NCBI RefSeq assembly: GCF_026151205.1
Contig: NC_087079.1
Coordinates: 2,949,730 to 3,009,729, forward strand
DNA: 60,000 nt
Reading direction: 5' to 3'
Origin: Bolinopsis microptera
Lineage: Eukaryota > Ctenophora > Tentaculata > Lobata > Bolinopsidae
Below, piece after piece: positions 21,407-30,887 of the stretch (position 1 is the stretch's first letter; each line of letters opens with the position of its first letter). The translations under genes and the position numbers were made by a program. The notes under the pieces were generated by a model. That model did not search any database and had not been told where the DNA came from. It saw only the letters and a program-made list of their open reading frames with translations.

Positions 21407-23164
21407 CACAATGCTGGCAAGCATTACCGTCGCCCTTATATTCACAATACTATTTACCCCCTATACTATTATATCCCCTTTATTGATTTCCAGGCATTAA
21501 GACTCATCGAAAGTAGTTCAGCAGGTACATTTAAGTTCAAAACATTCTAATTCAATGTTAAAGATGACAGGAATAAGAAATAGTTATATGGAGGTTTTTA
21601 AGAAATTTGCGCAAAATACGCGCCAGCATATTATACGAAATTAGGTAAAAAACCCAAAATCGCCATATTCAGGTGCCTTAAAAACCATGTTAAAACTGAG
21701 TTAGAGATCTGAAACTTTGCAGGGCGTCTAGACCTTGTCCAAATCGACTGTAAAAAAAATGTCATGTTTCAGGAGTATCGTGAAGTGGGTTTTCTGGAAC
21801 CCCTGTTTTACAACAGATTGTCGTGAAGATATATAATAATATGTATAGACGCTTTTTGCAGTCAATTGTAGCCTACATTTAAGTGTCCGTAGATTCAAAA
21901 GTATAAACGATACAGCCATCTCGAACCACAGGTTTTAAAGATAATCGTTTAAGCTTTAGTTTACATTGTATTGAAAAATGATTTAACGTCATCATCATCA
22001 CTTGATGACGTCATCAAATTAAGTGTTTTAAAAACTTGATTTTTGACAAAGTAACAACTTTTCAAATCGATTTTACGCTATTAAGGAGTAATTTTATTCA
22101 AAATCTGAGGACATTTTCACCTTAGATAATTGTTCAAGCATTCCGAAAATCTACCGGAATAGTTTCCTACCTTGCTCCTTCATAAAGATATTTGCTATTG
22201 AAGTTAGTGCTTTTTTGAAGAATAATTTTATAAAAACACAAAAGTTGTGAATTAGTATTCTCTGGTGTTGGGTCATCCCTTGGGTTGTGGAGCTCAATTT
22301 TGCTTCTTAAAGGTGTAAATTGTGTTATAGGCTAGTTTTAAAGTTAAAAATCGAAAATTTGCACACGTGGGGACACGCCCAAATTGATTTAAAATAGCTA
22401 AAATCACTAAAAATTTTGATTTTCACGATTTTTATCAACTTCGGAGTCCCGTTGTGATCCAAGTTCTATTTGAAATCTTCTGAAACTTTGCATGCTTATC
22501 AAACTATATATTAAATACCACTATGCAAAAATTTACGGTGATTCAATATTGTATGCGCACGCAACGTCCGCTCAAAGTTTGCACGTGCGAAAGGTGAGAA
22601 TTTTGCTCATTCGTGATTTCGAATATATTCTGCTTTCCACTGGCATTATATATGAATTTAATGCCAACTTGAATGAGTAAAAAGTGCCATATTCAGTCGG
22701 TTATCGACAGATATACCTAACTAAACACAAGGAAACGTTTTCAAAGGCAGAATTTCGAAATCGTCGGAATTACCTCCTTGTTAATGAAGTTTCGATTGTG
22801 TAAATTATCCTGACATTATAATCAAAAAGAGATGATATTTGACCAAAACCCATAATCATGGGTAGAGTGTACCGCTGCCAGTGTCTCTCTTTTCCAAACA
22901 AAAGGAAATGATATTAATTTGAGGAACCGTCCGCTAATGCAAATTGATACCGAGAATGAAATCGGTCGCTCGCTTTTTCCATTCGATCACGGCTTACGAA
23001 TTGTAATAAAGCTTATTGATTTGAAAAAGCGAGCGACCGATTTCATTCTCGGTATCAATTTGCATTAGCGGACGGTTCCTCAAATTAATATCATTTCCTT
23101 TTGTTTGGAAAAGAGAGACACTGGCAGCGGTACACTCTACCCATGATTATGGGTTTTGGTCAAA
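21407..23164 (+). mobile_element. Dispersed non-coding repeat, copy 1, ending in a perfect hairpin
   Basis: About 1.76 kb inserted in the heptamer array. It begins CACAATGCTGGCAAGC and ends with an inverted repeat at 22838-23164. The two 142-bp arms (22838-22979 and 23023-23164) are identical by eye and enclose a 43-nt loop. A second copy lies inverted at 49929-51970 with the same two boundaries. No transposase ORF is present, so it is non-autonomous. Identical arms imply recent insertion or gene conversion. The class is unknown; one asymmetric end with a giant hairpin fits neither an ordinary MITE nor a typical Helitron. Confidence 0.8.
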
Positions 23165-23203
23165 TTTCTAATTTCTAATTTCTAATTTCTAATTTCTAAT
23201 TTA
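23165..23203. repeat. Short resumption of the TTTCTAA array
   Basis: About five heptamers directly abut the end of the dispersed repeat, showing that the repeat was inserted into the array. Confidence 0.85.
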
Positions 23204-23224
23204 GTGCAGCTGTTCAACAGAACA

Positions 23225-23667
23225 GTGCAAGTGGTACGGTCTGCAACAGTAAAATCCTGAAGAAGGTGATGAAGAGTGTGGCTGCAGAGCAGAGGAGGAC
23301 AGGAGCAAGAACCTGATCGTGTTTGGGCTGAAAGAAGAGGAGGAAGAACAGCTTCCAGCGCTAGTTACCGCAGTTTTGGAGGAGATCGGGGAGAAACCTC
23401 ACTTCGAAGCGACTAGAGTCGGTTGGAAGAGGCCAGGTAGTACGGCTATCCGACCAGTCAAGATCACCGTCCCAAGCTCAACAGCGGTTCATCAGATTCT
23501 GATGAAAACAGGGAGACAAAGATGTATGGATATGTCCAGACAGATCCAGCGAAGAACGAGCAACAAGGAAGCATCTGGTCACTGACCTGAAGAAGAAGAG
23601 GGCGGAACAGACTCATCTCGACCACTACATCCGGTACGGGAAGGTATGTAGCCGTGATAAGAAGTCA
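23225..23667 (+). pseudogene. LINE ORF1 fragment (RRM-like region), frameshifted
   Basis: The plus strand encodes DRSKNLIVFGLKEEEEEQ, then RVGWKRPGSTAIRPVKI, and then in a second frame PDRSSEERATRKHLVTDLKK and HYIRYGKV. This is the order seen in the RNA-binding ORF1 proteins of CR1/L2/L1-like LINEs: an N-L-V/I-F-G-L strand, an R-P-R-P-I-K/V strand, and the DRS-EER-R-L-V-LK helix. A frameshift near 23523 separates the two parts, so it is broken. No ORF2 follows; ~340 bp of AT-rich sequence leads into another heptamer array. Family level (CR1/L2) is inferred. Confidence 0.75.
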
Positions 23668-24011
23668 TCATGAGTTACACTCTCGGACAATGATCAGTAT
23701 ATGAAGGAGTGATGATTATTTTAAGAATTTTCAGACGTTATCTGTATTTAAGAGACAACTATATATTTTGAATATTTTATTATTTGATTGTTTCACACTT
23801 TTCATATTTCATAATTTTATTACTAGGTGGAGGTGATGTTATTGAGACTTTGGGCGGCCATAAAACTCCTGTTTTGAAAGTTGTCCTCTGTACTTGTTTC
23901 ACTGACCCACGCTTTATAGCATTTATACATTTCGGCCCATTTTATATGTTTGTTCGACTTGCTGTACATTTGTATATTTGCTATTTTGTAAAAGTTTCAA
24001 ATCAAATCAAT
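23668..24011 (+). other. Probable LINE 3' region before the second heptamer array
   Basis: AT-rich sequence with CTTTGGGCGGCCATAAAACT and a GTAAAAGTTTCAAATC end that passes directly into TTTCTAA repeats. It looks like the 3' end of an L2-like LINE, different from the one ending at 20831. An internally deleted element would explain ORF1 directly followed by the 3' end. Confidence 0.5.
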
Positions 24012-24285
24012 TTCTAATTTTTCTAATTTTTAACTTCTAATTTCTAACTTCTAATTTTTAATTTCTAAGTTCTAATTTCTAATTTCTAACTTCTAATTTC
24101 TAATAATTTCTAATTTCTAATTTCTAATTTCTAATTTCTAATTTCTAATTTCTAATTTCTAATTTCTAATTTCTAATTTCTAATTTCTAATTTCTAATTT
24201 CTAATTTCTAATTTCTAATTTCTAATTTCTAATTTCTAATTTCTAATTTCTAATTTCTAATTTCTAATTTCTAATTTCTAATTTC
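24012..24285. repeat. Second (TTTCTAA)n array
   Basis: The first ~100 bp are degenerate (TTTTTAA and CTTCTAA variants); the rest is nearly perfect. It again begins at the end of a LINE-like 3' region. Confidence 0.9.
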
Positions 24286-24552
24286 TTAAGAAGTGTTTGA
24301 GCTCTCGGCATGGTTCACATAACGGACGTGAGCCGGGTCCGAAAGGAGCAGTCAGCCGTAAATGTTTTAGGGAACTTCTTAGAATTGAAACTCTTTGGAA
24401 TAAGAGAAATAGAGTATTTACGAAAAAGGAATATAGTATACTCGATTTGTATCACGTGGTGAACCCCACTGTCGCTTCACCCCTGTAGAGTTTCTACGAT
24501 ACAGGGGGAGCCGCGCACTCGTGCGCGGCCGGTCATACAACGTATGACAATA
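24286..24552 (+). other. Structured non-coding segment with three consecutive hairpins
   Basis: Three perfect stems follow each other within 70 bp: CCCCTGTA/TACAGGGG (24480-24507), GCCGCGCAC/GTGCGCGGC (24510-24529) and GTCATAC/GTATGAC (24532-24548). Upstream, TCC-GAAA-GGA (24338-24347) forms a GNRA-type tip. Such a series suggests a structured RNA or a transposon terminus. A 63-codon ORF crosses the segment but has no recognisable domain. I cannot assign an RNA family. Confidence 0.4.
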
Positions 24553-25327
24553 CTCGATAACTTAAAAGAGAAGGACTAAAAATGAACTGCCAGATAATTC
24601 TAAACTTTCCTAGATAAAGGTAAAGGCACGTGACAAATAAATTAAAAACATGAGGTATGAAGTTTATTAAATGATTGGATATTTTGCAGTTGTGATGTGG
24701 CACGTGAAAGGACTAATTAAAAGTGCAGTGCAATCTCCTAGGTGGCAATAGATTATCTCCTAGGTGGCAATAGATTATTATATGCTTGTGAGGTGAAAAG
24801 ATGCTGAAAGTGGATTGTTAATGCGTGTTAGAAGATATTATAGTGACTAAAATACATACGGTATTTTGTAACTATGAAATGTGAACACGTCAGGAAAATG
24901 GCTACAAAAGATGATATGATATAATTATAAATGATGACTAAAATAACGCACAACAGTATATAGATATATAGAACAACGATATAAATCGATAATTATAATT
25001 ATAAACATGCGATGACCAAAAACGTTTTATAAAACATGACCACTAAACGATGGGATTATAAACATTTTACACTAAACTGATTTCAACACTGAACACGCGA
25101 GAGAATCTTTCACTCAAAAATTAAAAGTCTAATTAAATGGTACGGTGCAACCACCTTTTGCGTTTTAAGGTGTTTCTAACTAACGAATAAACGGACGTTG
25201 CCAATCTCCGTTCAATTTTGCATTTCCTTTTAATGTTTAATTTTAATTACATTTATAAATGTTTTTACTGTTTAGTTATAAATTTGACATAACACATAAG
25301 AACGAATGTCTTGAAATGTTGTAAAAG
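24553..25327. other. AT-rich non-coding region
   Basis: AT-rich with no credible ORF. A 22-bp unit with ATCTCCTAGGTGGCAATAGA is duplicated in tandem at 24734-24777. The stretch before 25327 lies 3' of the Ly6-like gene and should contain its 3' UTR; no canonical AATAAA is obvious in the first 100 bp on the minus strand. Confidence 0.5.
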
Positions 25328-25846
25328 TTAATTGTTTCTAAATAAGGAATGAGAAGATTCCAACGAGAAAAGGAGAAAGATCGATGTCTCCGCTCGAGTT
25401 TCCGATGAATAGCTCTCGACGTCACTTTCTTCGCCCTCAGCGTCACCTTCCGCGATCACCTCGTCCTGCACTACGTGATTGCACCCGTCATCCGAGCACA
25501 TGACTTCGCCCTGACAGTCAAACTCTTCAAAATCTACAGCCGAGAAGTACCAATGTTTTACTAGTTCACAAGCACTTTTAGTATCAAAGTCATTGGAATC
25601 ACAACCATAAAGGTTAGCAGTGCCCTCCGTGCCCTTCAAGGTCTTGTAGGTAAGGGAAATGGTTTTGCAGATATCCATCGCCGCTTCACATTCAATAAGA
25701 CTCGCTGTTTTACACTCTTTATCCCCGTAATCGTCACCAATACCTCCACCTACTTCTTCTCCTGGCTGGTCCCAGCACTTTGCACAACGTATCCCCTGAG
25801 CTCGTGCCACCATTGCCACTATTATGATAGCTATGGCTATCTTCAT
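25328..25846 (-). CDS. Secreted or GPI-anchored Ly6/uPAR-like three-finger protein
   Basis: A 172-residue intronless ORF. Residues 1-18 are a clear signal peptide (MKIAIAIIIVAMVARAQG). The mature part starts IRCAKCW and has ten cysteines, ending CSDDGCNH. The C-x2-C start and the terminal C-N pair are hallmarks of the Ly6/uPAR (LU) fold, which is held by four or five disulfides. A Glu/Asp-rich spacer follows, then a moderately hydrophobic end (TSIFLLFSLESSHSLF) that might be a GPI-attachment signal but is weak. LU proteins act as extracellular ligands or surface receptors; no partner can be deduced. Upstream on the minus strand is an AT-rich region with TATA-like elements. The start is the only ATG giving the signal peptide. 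Confidence 0.75.
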   Translation of the reverse strand: MKIAIAIIIVAMVARAQGIRCAKCWDQPGEEVGGGIGDDYGDKECKTASLIECEAAMDICKTISLTYKTLKGTEGTANLYGCDSNDFDTKSACELVKHWYFSAVDFEEFDCQGEVMCSDDGCNHVVQDEVIAEGDAEGEESDVESYSSETRAETSIFLLFSLESSHSLFRNN

Positions 25847-26290
25847 TTCTGCTTCTTTATTTTACGCTAATGTAAATACATTGTTAATAAATATCAGTTT
25901 AAGATTATATTTATTTATTATTTACTATTTCGATTTAATTAAAAACTGACTCCACACAAACATAGATGAAGGTTAATTAGTGGGAGCGACATTATTAAGA
26001 TTATCATGCTCGGGCGATTCGAAAATGAGATATTAGAAATTAGAAAGATCATTACAAATTTAAATCATGTGTCAGGTACAAATTAAGTAAATGAAAAAAT
26101 GGAAACTGTTAGCGTAAGGCCAGGGCATAAAATTTCGGAAAAACGATGTTACAGTACACATTTCCAATTTTAGAAAATTAGTGCGATTAGTTTTGTAATT
26201 ACACTCCCTATCACAGACACAAGTTTAAATTAGCCTGGAGAAGGAAAAACCGCAATTATGAAAAATATAAGTGGCCGTCAAATAGCTATA
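25847..26290. other. Non-coding region with an inverted LINE 3' end
   Basis: AT-rich upstream region of the Ly6-like gene. At 26027-26090 the minus strand carries the 3' end of the L2-type LINE family seen at 20690-20840, ending GTAATGATC and two TTTCTAA-like heptamers. Nothing else is recognised. Confidence 0.6.
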
Positions 26291-26656
26291 CCCAGGAAAA
26301 GTTACCGGCTGGTGGTGGTACTAGAGTTGGTTTAATTTAAACAGACGGCTCGACCTCGCGCGCGACAACAAGCATGATTTGCACGCGTGGCGCATTCCAA
26401 TGTTCAAGCAGCTACCACGTGACACAATTCAGCCAACCAGAGTACAGGAATCCGCAAAGTTAAAGTTGCAAACTTTTGATCGGCCCGAAAGGGGACTTTT
26501 CTGGAGATTTTGAGATAACTCAACAATTACGTTGTCTTGAATTTTCCTCCTGGAGAGGTAACGTTACTTTTAAAAAGAGGAACATGTTACAAAAAACCGG
26601 AAGTCTCCAACTCTTTTACTTTCAAAGTTAAGCCCCATCCGGTCAGGGTTCCTGGG
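26291..26656. mobile_element. MITE family 'CCCAGGAA', copy 1
   Basis: A 366-bp segment, CCCAGGAA...TTCCTGGG, repeats with high identity at 47903-48267. The shared sequence ends at the same bases in both copies and the termini are an 8-bp inverted repeat. No transposase is encoded. I found no clear target duplication, so the superfamily is not set. It supplies the last codons of the minus-strand ORF at 26570-27607. Confidence 0.75.
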
Positions 26657-27607
26657 AACCCTCTCTGCCCAGGACATCTCTGCTTGCTTAAGCTCGCTTT
26701 CACCTGAACGTGCTGTGGCATCGCAGGAGCTGTTACGGTGTACTCTGGATTTTTTGCGATTGGGTGTTGGCTTGGAGTTCCCTGTGGAAGGACTATCGAG
26801 TTCCGCTGGTATATTATTCGCTGCGGGTTGTTCAGCAGCGTTTAGAGCTTGTATCGTGTCCTCTAAGTTAATCTCCAGGGTTTCAATTCTGAAACTGTTC
26901 GATGCGCTTGTGGTTTCAATTGCCTCGACGATGGGGCGAAGCTCGTGTTTAAGTTCTTGGGTTGAGGCATGTGATTGATTGAGTGCAGACTTGGCAATTC
27001 CTTTCGTGGCTTTCGTCAAGTTTTCTTGGCCGATCTCGAGGGTCTCGATCCTCTGTTTGTTAGCGGAATTGGCAGATGACAATACATTCAGAGTCGTACT
27101 TTGTATCGTGTTTAGTTCGTCCGAGAACTGAGCTTTGAAGTTGATCAGTCTCTCGAGAATTAAGTTCTGCTCGTCTACTGCTGATCTAAGTTGGTCGAGG
27201 TCAGCCCGAATTCCATTAAGCTTGGTCTCTATTGGGCCAACTTTCTTTTTAAAGATGGATGACACACTTTTTTCAGATGTGGTTGGGGATGATAGGATGA
27301 GGTCAGAGAATGCTTTTTGTTGAAGCATCTCTTCTTTGAGTTCGAGTAGACTGTCTTGAAGTACAGACATCGAATGTTTCAGGTCTGAGCAGTTATTGCA
27401 ACCGTTCAGGGTCAGGTGATCCTCAGGGTTATCATCACGGGTTGGTTGGTTTCCATCACTAGCTTCCGTAGTAAGCTCATTGGTGATAATCCTAGCATCA
27501 TTTGTGACGGAGGCATCAGAAGTATTTCGGTGAGATTTCTGAGTGTCACCAGAGATGGATAATTTTTGATCATCGGTGCGTTTCCCTCTCTTTTTCTTTT
27601 TGTTGCT
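26570..27607 (-). CDS. Downstream half of a TAG-interrupted ORF: coiled-coil, LINE ORF1-like
   Basis: This frame is open from directly after the TAG that ends the upstream ORF (27608) to a stop at 26570, about 345 codons; the first ATG is at 27370. It opens with a Lys-rich stretch, then CNNCSDLKHS, followed by long charged helices (about residues 80-260) that look like coiled coils, and then EMSWAERV. The last ~27 codons come from the MITE at 26291-26656, so the natural C-terminus is lost. A coiled coil followed by a SWAE-V linker is common in LINE ORF1 proteins just before the RNA-binding domain, which would be what the MITE removed. That assignment is inference. Confidence 0.45.
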   Translation of the reverse strand, partial: SNKKKKRGKRTDDQKLSISGDTQKSHRNTSDASVTNDARIITNELTTEASDGNQPTRDDNPEDHLTLNGCNNCSDLKHSMSVLQDSLLELKEEMLQQKAFSDLILSSPTTSEKSVSSIFKKKVGPIETKLNGIRADLDQLRSAVDEQNLILERLINFKAQFSDELNTIQSTTLNVLSSANSANKQRIETLEIGQENLTKATKGIAKSALNQSHASTQELKHELRPIVEAIETTSASNSFRIETLEINLEDTIQALNAAEQPAANNIPAELDSPSTGNSKPTPNRKKSRVHRNSSCDATARSGESELKQAEMSWAERVPRNPDRMGLNFESKRVGDFRFFVTCSSF

Positions 27608-29602
27608 CTACCCCTTTTTCTTTTTCAAAATTTTAGGGCATTGTTGTGCCTGGGGTGTTAAGAAATCAAATTTTGTGTCGGAGCTGCCGGATAACGGTCC
27701 ACCAGGGGTTATGTAATCGCCCGGGTCGTGTGGACTTGGCTCGCTATCAGAATGTTCCGTATTCTGCGACTGTATGACATTACTACAAGTCGAGTTTCCA
27801 GGTGCTTCCTCATTTGGACTATCGAACACTAGCCTAGTAATTTCGCTGCTTACGTGTCGGTTTGTGCAGAACGTAACCAGGTTAGTTTTCCTTTCCCTGG
27901 CTGAATTGCTCAGTGGGAGGCTGTTTGCTAGGAGCTCAAATTTGATCACGGTGTCCTCCAGTTTGTTTATAAGGTGTGTGACTAGTTTTGCGGTTTCCTT
28001 AGAACCAGTGGTCTCACAGGTTTCGAGAAGGTCACAGAGCTTCTTTTTGTTGGTGGTGACATTGTTGGAGCCTTTCAATCCGAGAGACGATGCTAATGAC
28101 ACCAATGCGCTCTTTTTGTATGTGTTTGCTGCGTTTTTAAGGAGATCGAGTGTGATGTATCTAAACACGATGGAGGCGCTATTGTCCAGATTAGGTACTC
28201 CGAGAACCTTCTCCTTACCCGATGTACTTCTAGCAGGCTTTTCGCAGATGTTGGACTGCTCGTTCAAATTGCTTCTTGGGTCGAAGACTGCAACTGGGGA
28301 GTTGGTGACACTTGTTTGGTCCTCACTGTGTTTGATGAAACAAGGGTCAGGAGGAGGTGGAGCACTGTTTGAGATATGGTGAGCTGTTTCATTGGTAAAC
28401 GCAGGTAGACTGACGGCTTTTTCTTTAGCTGATGCTGGTGTGGTTACGTCGGCAGCAGGAGGCTCTGTTTCGTCTGGTTGCGATTCCGTTGCTTGTAGAG
28501 TTTCTAGTTCATCAATAGCTTCTACTACGTTTTCGACATACGGGATGATCAGGACTTGTTCGTCACCGCCCTCATTTTTCTTTAGCTCAGGAGAGAAATA
28601 GCAGTGTAGATGTTTAATGGAATCTGGGTATAGAGTAACGAGGCTAAAGTTAACTAGACTGACATCACAGACTTCGGTGTCTTCTACGGCTGGGTTAAAC
28701 CTGAGAGGGGTGATACTGAGGTCTCTAGGTTTTCCTATATGTAGAATAACAAGAGGCATATTTTCATCTTTATGAGTGTTCTTCAGAGGCATTCTGGAGG
28801 TCCTGTCAAATGAATATATAATCCTGAGCCCGTTGAACAAGGTATTTTTGTTTGTTAGAGCTCCAACACGGTTGTTTATGGTTGCGAGCAAGGTTTTAAG
28901 GGAGTTTTTGTCCTCAGGGTGGCCAGGACTGGGTGTATTTGGCGGTAGACCTGAAGTAAGATCATTGCACAATGCTTTCACAACACTGGGGCGCCAGAAC
29001 AATTCTGTGCAGCTTGATTTGGCTTGGCCCGGCGTGATTTCTGGTGAAACTTCACGAAGGGCAACTTTGATTTCTGACTGCACGGAATCAATTGAGATTT
29101 CGGAACCTTCAAAAAAAGATCGATCACTCAGTTCAAAGGAATGACCGTCACATTTATGGAGGCCTTGGCCCTGGATCTGATACCTTTCGTACTGTAGTAG
29201 CTTCCCATCGGTGTTGATCGCTTTCAGGGATGCTACATCACCTTCCGATATGTGACGTGTTCTATTCTGGGCTTTTATGTCCTCATCGGTGACCTTCGGA
29301 GCGGCCGCAGTGATACGGTTCGAGAAGGAGTGTCTCCTAGTACGATGTTTCTCCTGTATTAACTGGCGCGGGGACAGCGATGGTGTGTGCAGCAGTGTTT
29401 TTAGTGTCTGCTGCATACCTCTCGATTTGATTCGGGGCACTGGAGTGATTGATGGGTCGCCGAATCCTGTGAAGTAGGCGCCCTTGGAGGGTTCTGAGCC
29501 TTTGGGTGTTGCAAGGTTGTCAGAGTGCCGATCATACGTAGAGTTGTTAAGTTTATTCTCCTTCGGTGAGTGGACTGTTATTTCTGGGATCAGAGTTGTC
29601 AT
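27608..29602 (-). CDS. 664-residue ORF of unknown function, ending in an in-frame TAG
   Basis: The ORF begins MTTLIPEITVHS and ends KILKKKKG before TAG. It is rich in Ser, Thr, Asn and Pro with long disordered stretches. Around residues 490-525 a SAP-like helix-turn-helix pattern is visible (KKSALVSLASSLGL, then KKKLCDLLE), suggesting DNA or RNA binding. A more folded stretch at ~225-330 includes PLVILHIGKPRDLSI. The reading frame continues past the TAG for ~345 further codons, so it may be the N-terminal part of a ~1010-residue protein broken by a nonsense change or read through. The ATG lies only ~20 bp from the TIR element upstream. No family is recognised; a retrotransposon ORF1 or a domesticated protein is possible. 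Confidence 0.5.
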   Translation of the reverse strand: MTTLIPEITVHSPKENKLNNSTYDRHSDNLATPKGSEPSKGAYFTGFGDPSITPVPRIKSRGMQQTLKTLLHTPSLSPRQLIQEKHRTRRHSFSNRITAAAPKVTDEDIKAQNRTRHISEGDVASLKAINTDGKLLQYERYQIQGQGLHKCDGHSFELSDRSFFEGSEISIDSVQSEIKVALREVSPEITPGQAKSSCTELFWRPSVVKALCNDLTSGLPPNTPSPGHPEDKNSLKTLLATINNRVGALTNKNTLFNGLRIIYSFDRTSRMPLKNTHKDENMPLVILHIGKPRDLSITPLRFNPAVEDTEVCDVSLVNFSLVTLYPDSIKHLHCYFSPELKKNEGGDEQVLIIPYVENVVEAIDELETLQATESQPDETEPPAADVTTPASAKEKAVSLPAFTNETAHHISNSAPPPPDPCFIKHSEDQTSVTNSPVAVFDPRSNLNEQSNICEKPARSTSGKEKVLGVPNLDNSASIVFRYITLDLLKNAANTYKKSALVSLASSLGLKGSNNVTTNKKKLCDLLETCETTGSKETAKLVTHLINKLEDTVIKFELLANSLPLSNSARERKTNLVTFCTNRHVSSEITRLVFDSPNEEAPGNSTCSNVIQSQNTEHSDSEPSPHDPGDYITPGGPLSGSSDTKFDFLTPQAQQCPKILKKKKG

Positions 29603-29623
29603 TAAGGTGTTAAGTCACGGGAA

Positions 29624-30887
29624 GTTGGTCGTTTAGCTCCGGACAGTCTATGCAACGTCTATGCAACGTCCGTGCAACAACAAAAGAACCGTCTATGCAA
29701 CGTCTATGCAACGTCCCTGCACAATGAACACTCTATGCACACTCCCTGCACGGTCAGTCTATGCAACGTCTATGCAACGTCTATGCAACGTCCCTGCACA
29801 GTACCATATGAACACCGGCTACTAGCCGGCTATTAGCCGGCTAGTAGCCACTTTTGTAATAACCATAGTTGTTAAGTTCGTCGAAGAAATGCGAAAAGTT
29901 CGTCCAGTTCGGCACCTTTTAAAAATTCGTGAAAATTCGTGAAAATTCGTTGCGTAAATTTTCTTGGCATATGTTTTGATTTTATAATGAATGGCTTAGG
30001 TGCGATCACTATTACACTTGTAAACAAATGATACAGTTAGATAGTTATACATACTTGTATTGAAAAAAAAAAACTAGATCAACAACAGATCATGACTGAT
30101 GACTAGTACTTCAATATAAACAGAGCTGGTTCACAGATTACAATTAAGCATCAATTATAGCAACAGCTCGCAACTTATCATTGTTATCTAAATAATCTAT
30201 AGCATATGTGATAAAGTTCGGTTAAAGTTCGTCTATTTCGTTAAAAAATTCGTCCAGTTCGGCACCTTTTTAAAGTTCGTCCAGGACGTCCGTAACAACT
30301 ATGGTAATAACAGCTACTCAACTTCACATTAACAACCGGCTACTAACCGGCACTTGAAAAGTGGTCACTAGCCGGCTACTAACCGGCTACTAGCCGGGTA
30401 GTGACCACAAAGTGGCTACTAACCGGCTACTAAGCGGTCACTAGCCGGCTATTAGCCGAGCTCTAAAGCAGACCTATTAGTAGCCGGTTCTAAACCGGCT
30501 ACTGGCCGGCACTTGAAAAGCGGTCACTAGCCGGCTACTAACCGGCTACTAACCGGCTAGTAACCACCAAGTGGCTACTAACCGGCTACTAACCGGTCAC
30601 TAGCCGGCTCTAAAGCAGACCTATTAGTAGCCGGTTCTAAACCGGCTACTAGCCGGCACTTGAAAAGCGGTCACTCGCCGGCTACTAACCGGCTACTAAC
30701 CGGCTAGTAACCACCAAGTGGCTACTAACCGGCTACTAACCGGTCACTAGCCGGCTATTAGCCGAGCTCTAAAGCAGACCTACTAGTAGCCGGTTCCAAA
30801 CCGGCTACTAGCCGGCACTTAGAAAGCGGTCACTAGCCGGCTACTAACCGGCTACTAGCATAGACTGTCCGGAGCTAAACGACCAAG
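29624..30887. mobile_element. TIR element with tandem-repeat interior
   Basis: The 29-bp ends at 29625-29653 and 30858-30886 are exact inverted repeats (TTGGTCGTTTAGCTCCGGAC, continuing to TATGC). The left interior has repeats of TATGCAACGTC (29648-29800). The right interior is a ~150-160-bp higher-order tandem repeat built from ACTAACCGGCTACTAGCCGG-like units (30320-30855). A 440-bp hAT-like MITE is inserted between the two halves. No transposase is encoded and no target duplication is clear. It sits directly upstream of the minus-strand ORF at 27608-29602. Confidence 0.75.
29864..30303. mobile_element. hAT-like MITE with 8-bp target-site duplication
   Basis: CATAGTTGTTA...TAACAACTATG (11-bp inverted ends) is flanked on both sides by GTAATAAC (29856-29863 and 30304-30311). 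The 8-bp duplication fits the nTnnnnAn preference of hAT transposases. Inside, AAAGTTCGTCCAGTTCGGCA-like segments occur as subterminal inverted repeats. It is non-coding and needs a transposase in trans. Confidence 0.8.

Noticed and set aside
24325-24355. Similarity to the SRP RNA helix 8 region (GTGAGCCGGG, then GTCCGAAAGGAGCAG)
   Set aside because: Only ~25 nt resemble it, the expected asymmetric loop is not preserved and the rest of an SRP RNA is absent.
27774-28382. 202-codon plus-strand ORF opposite the 664-codon ORF
   Set aside because: Antisense shadow of the longer minus-strand ORF with no recognisable features.
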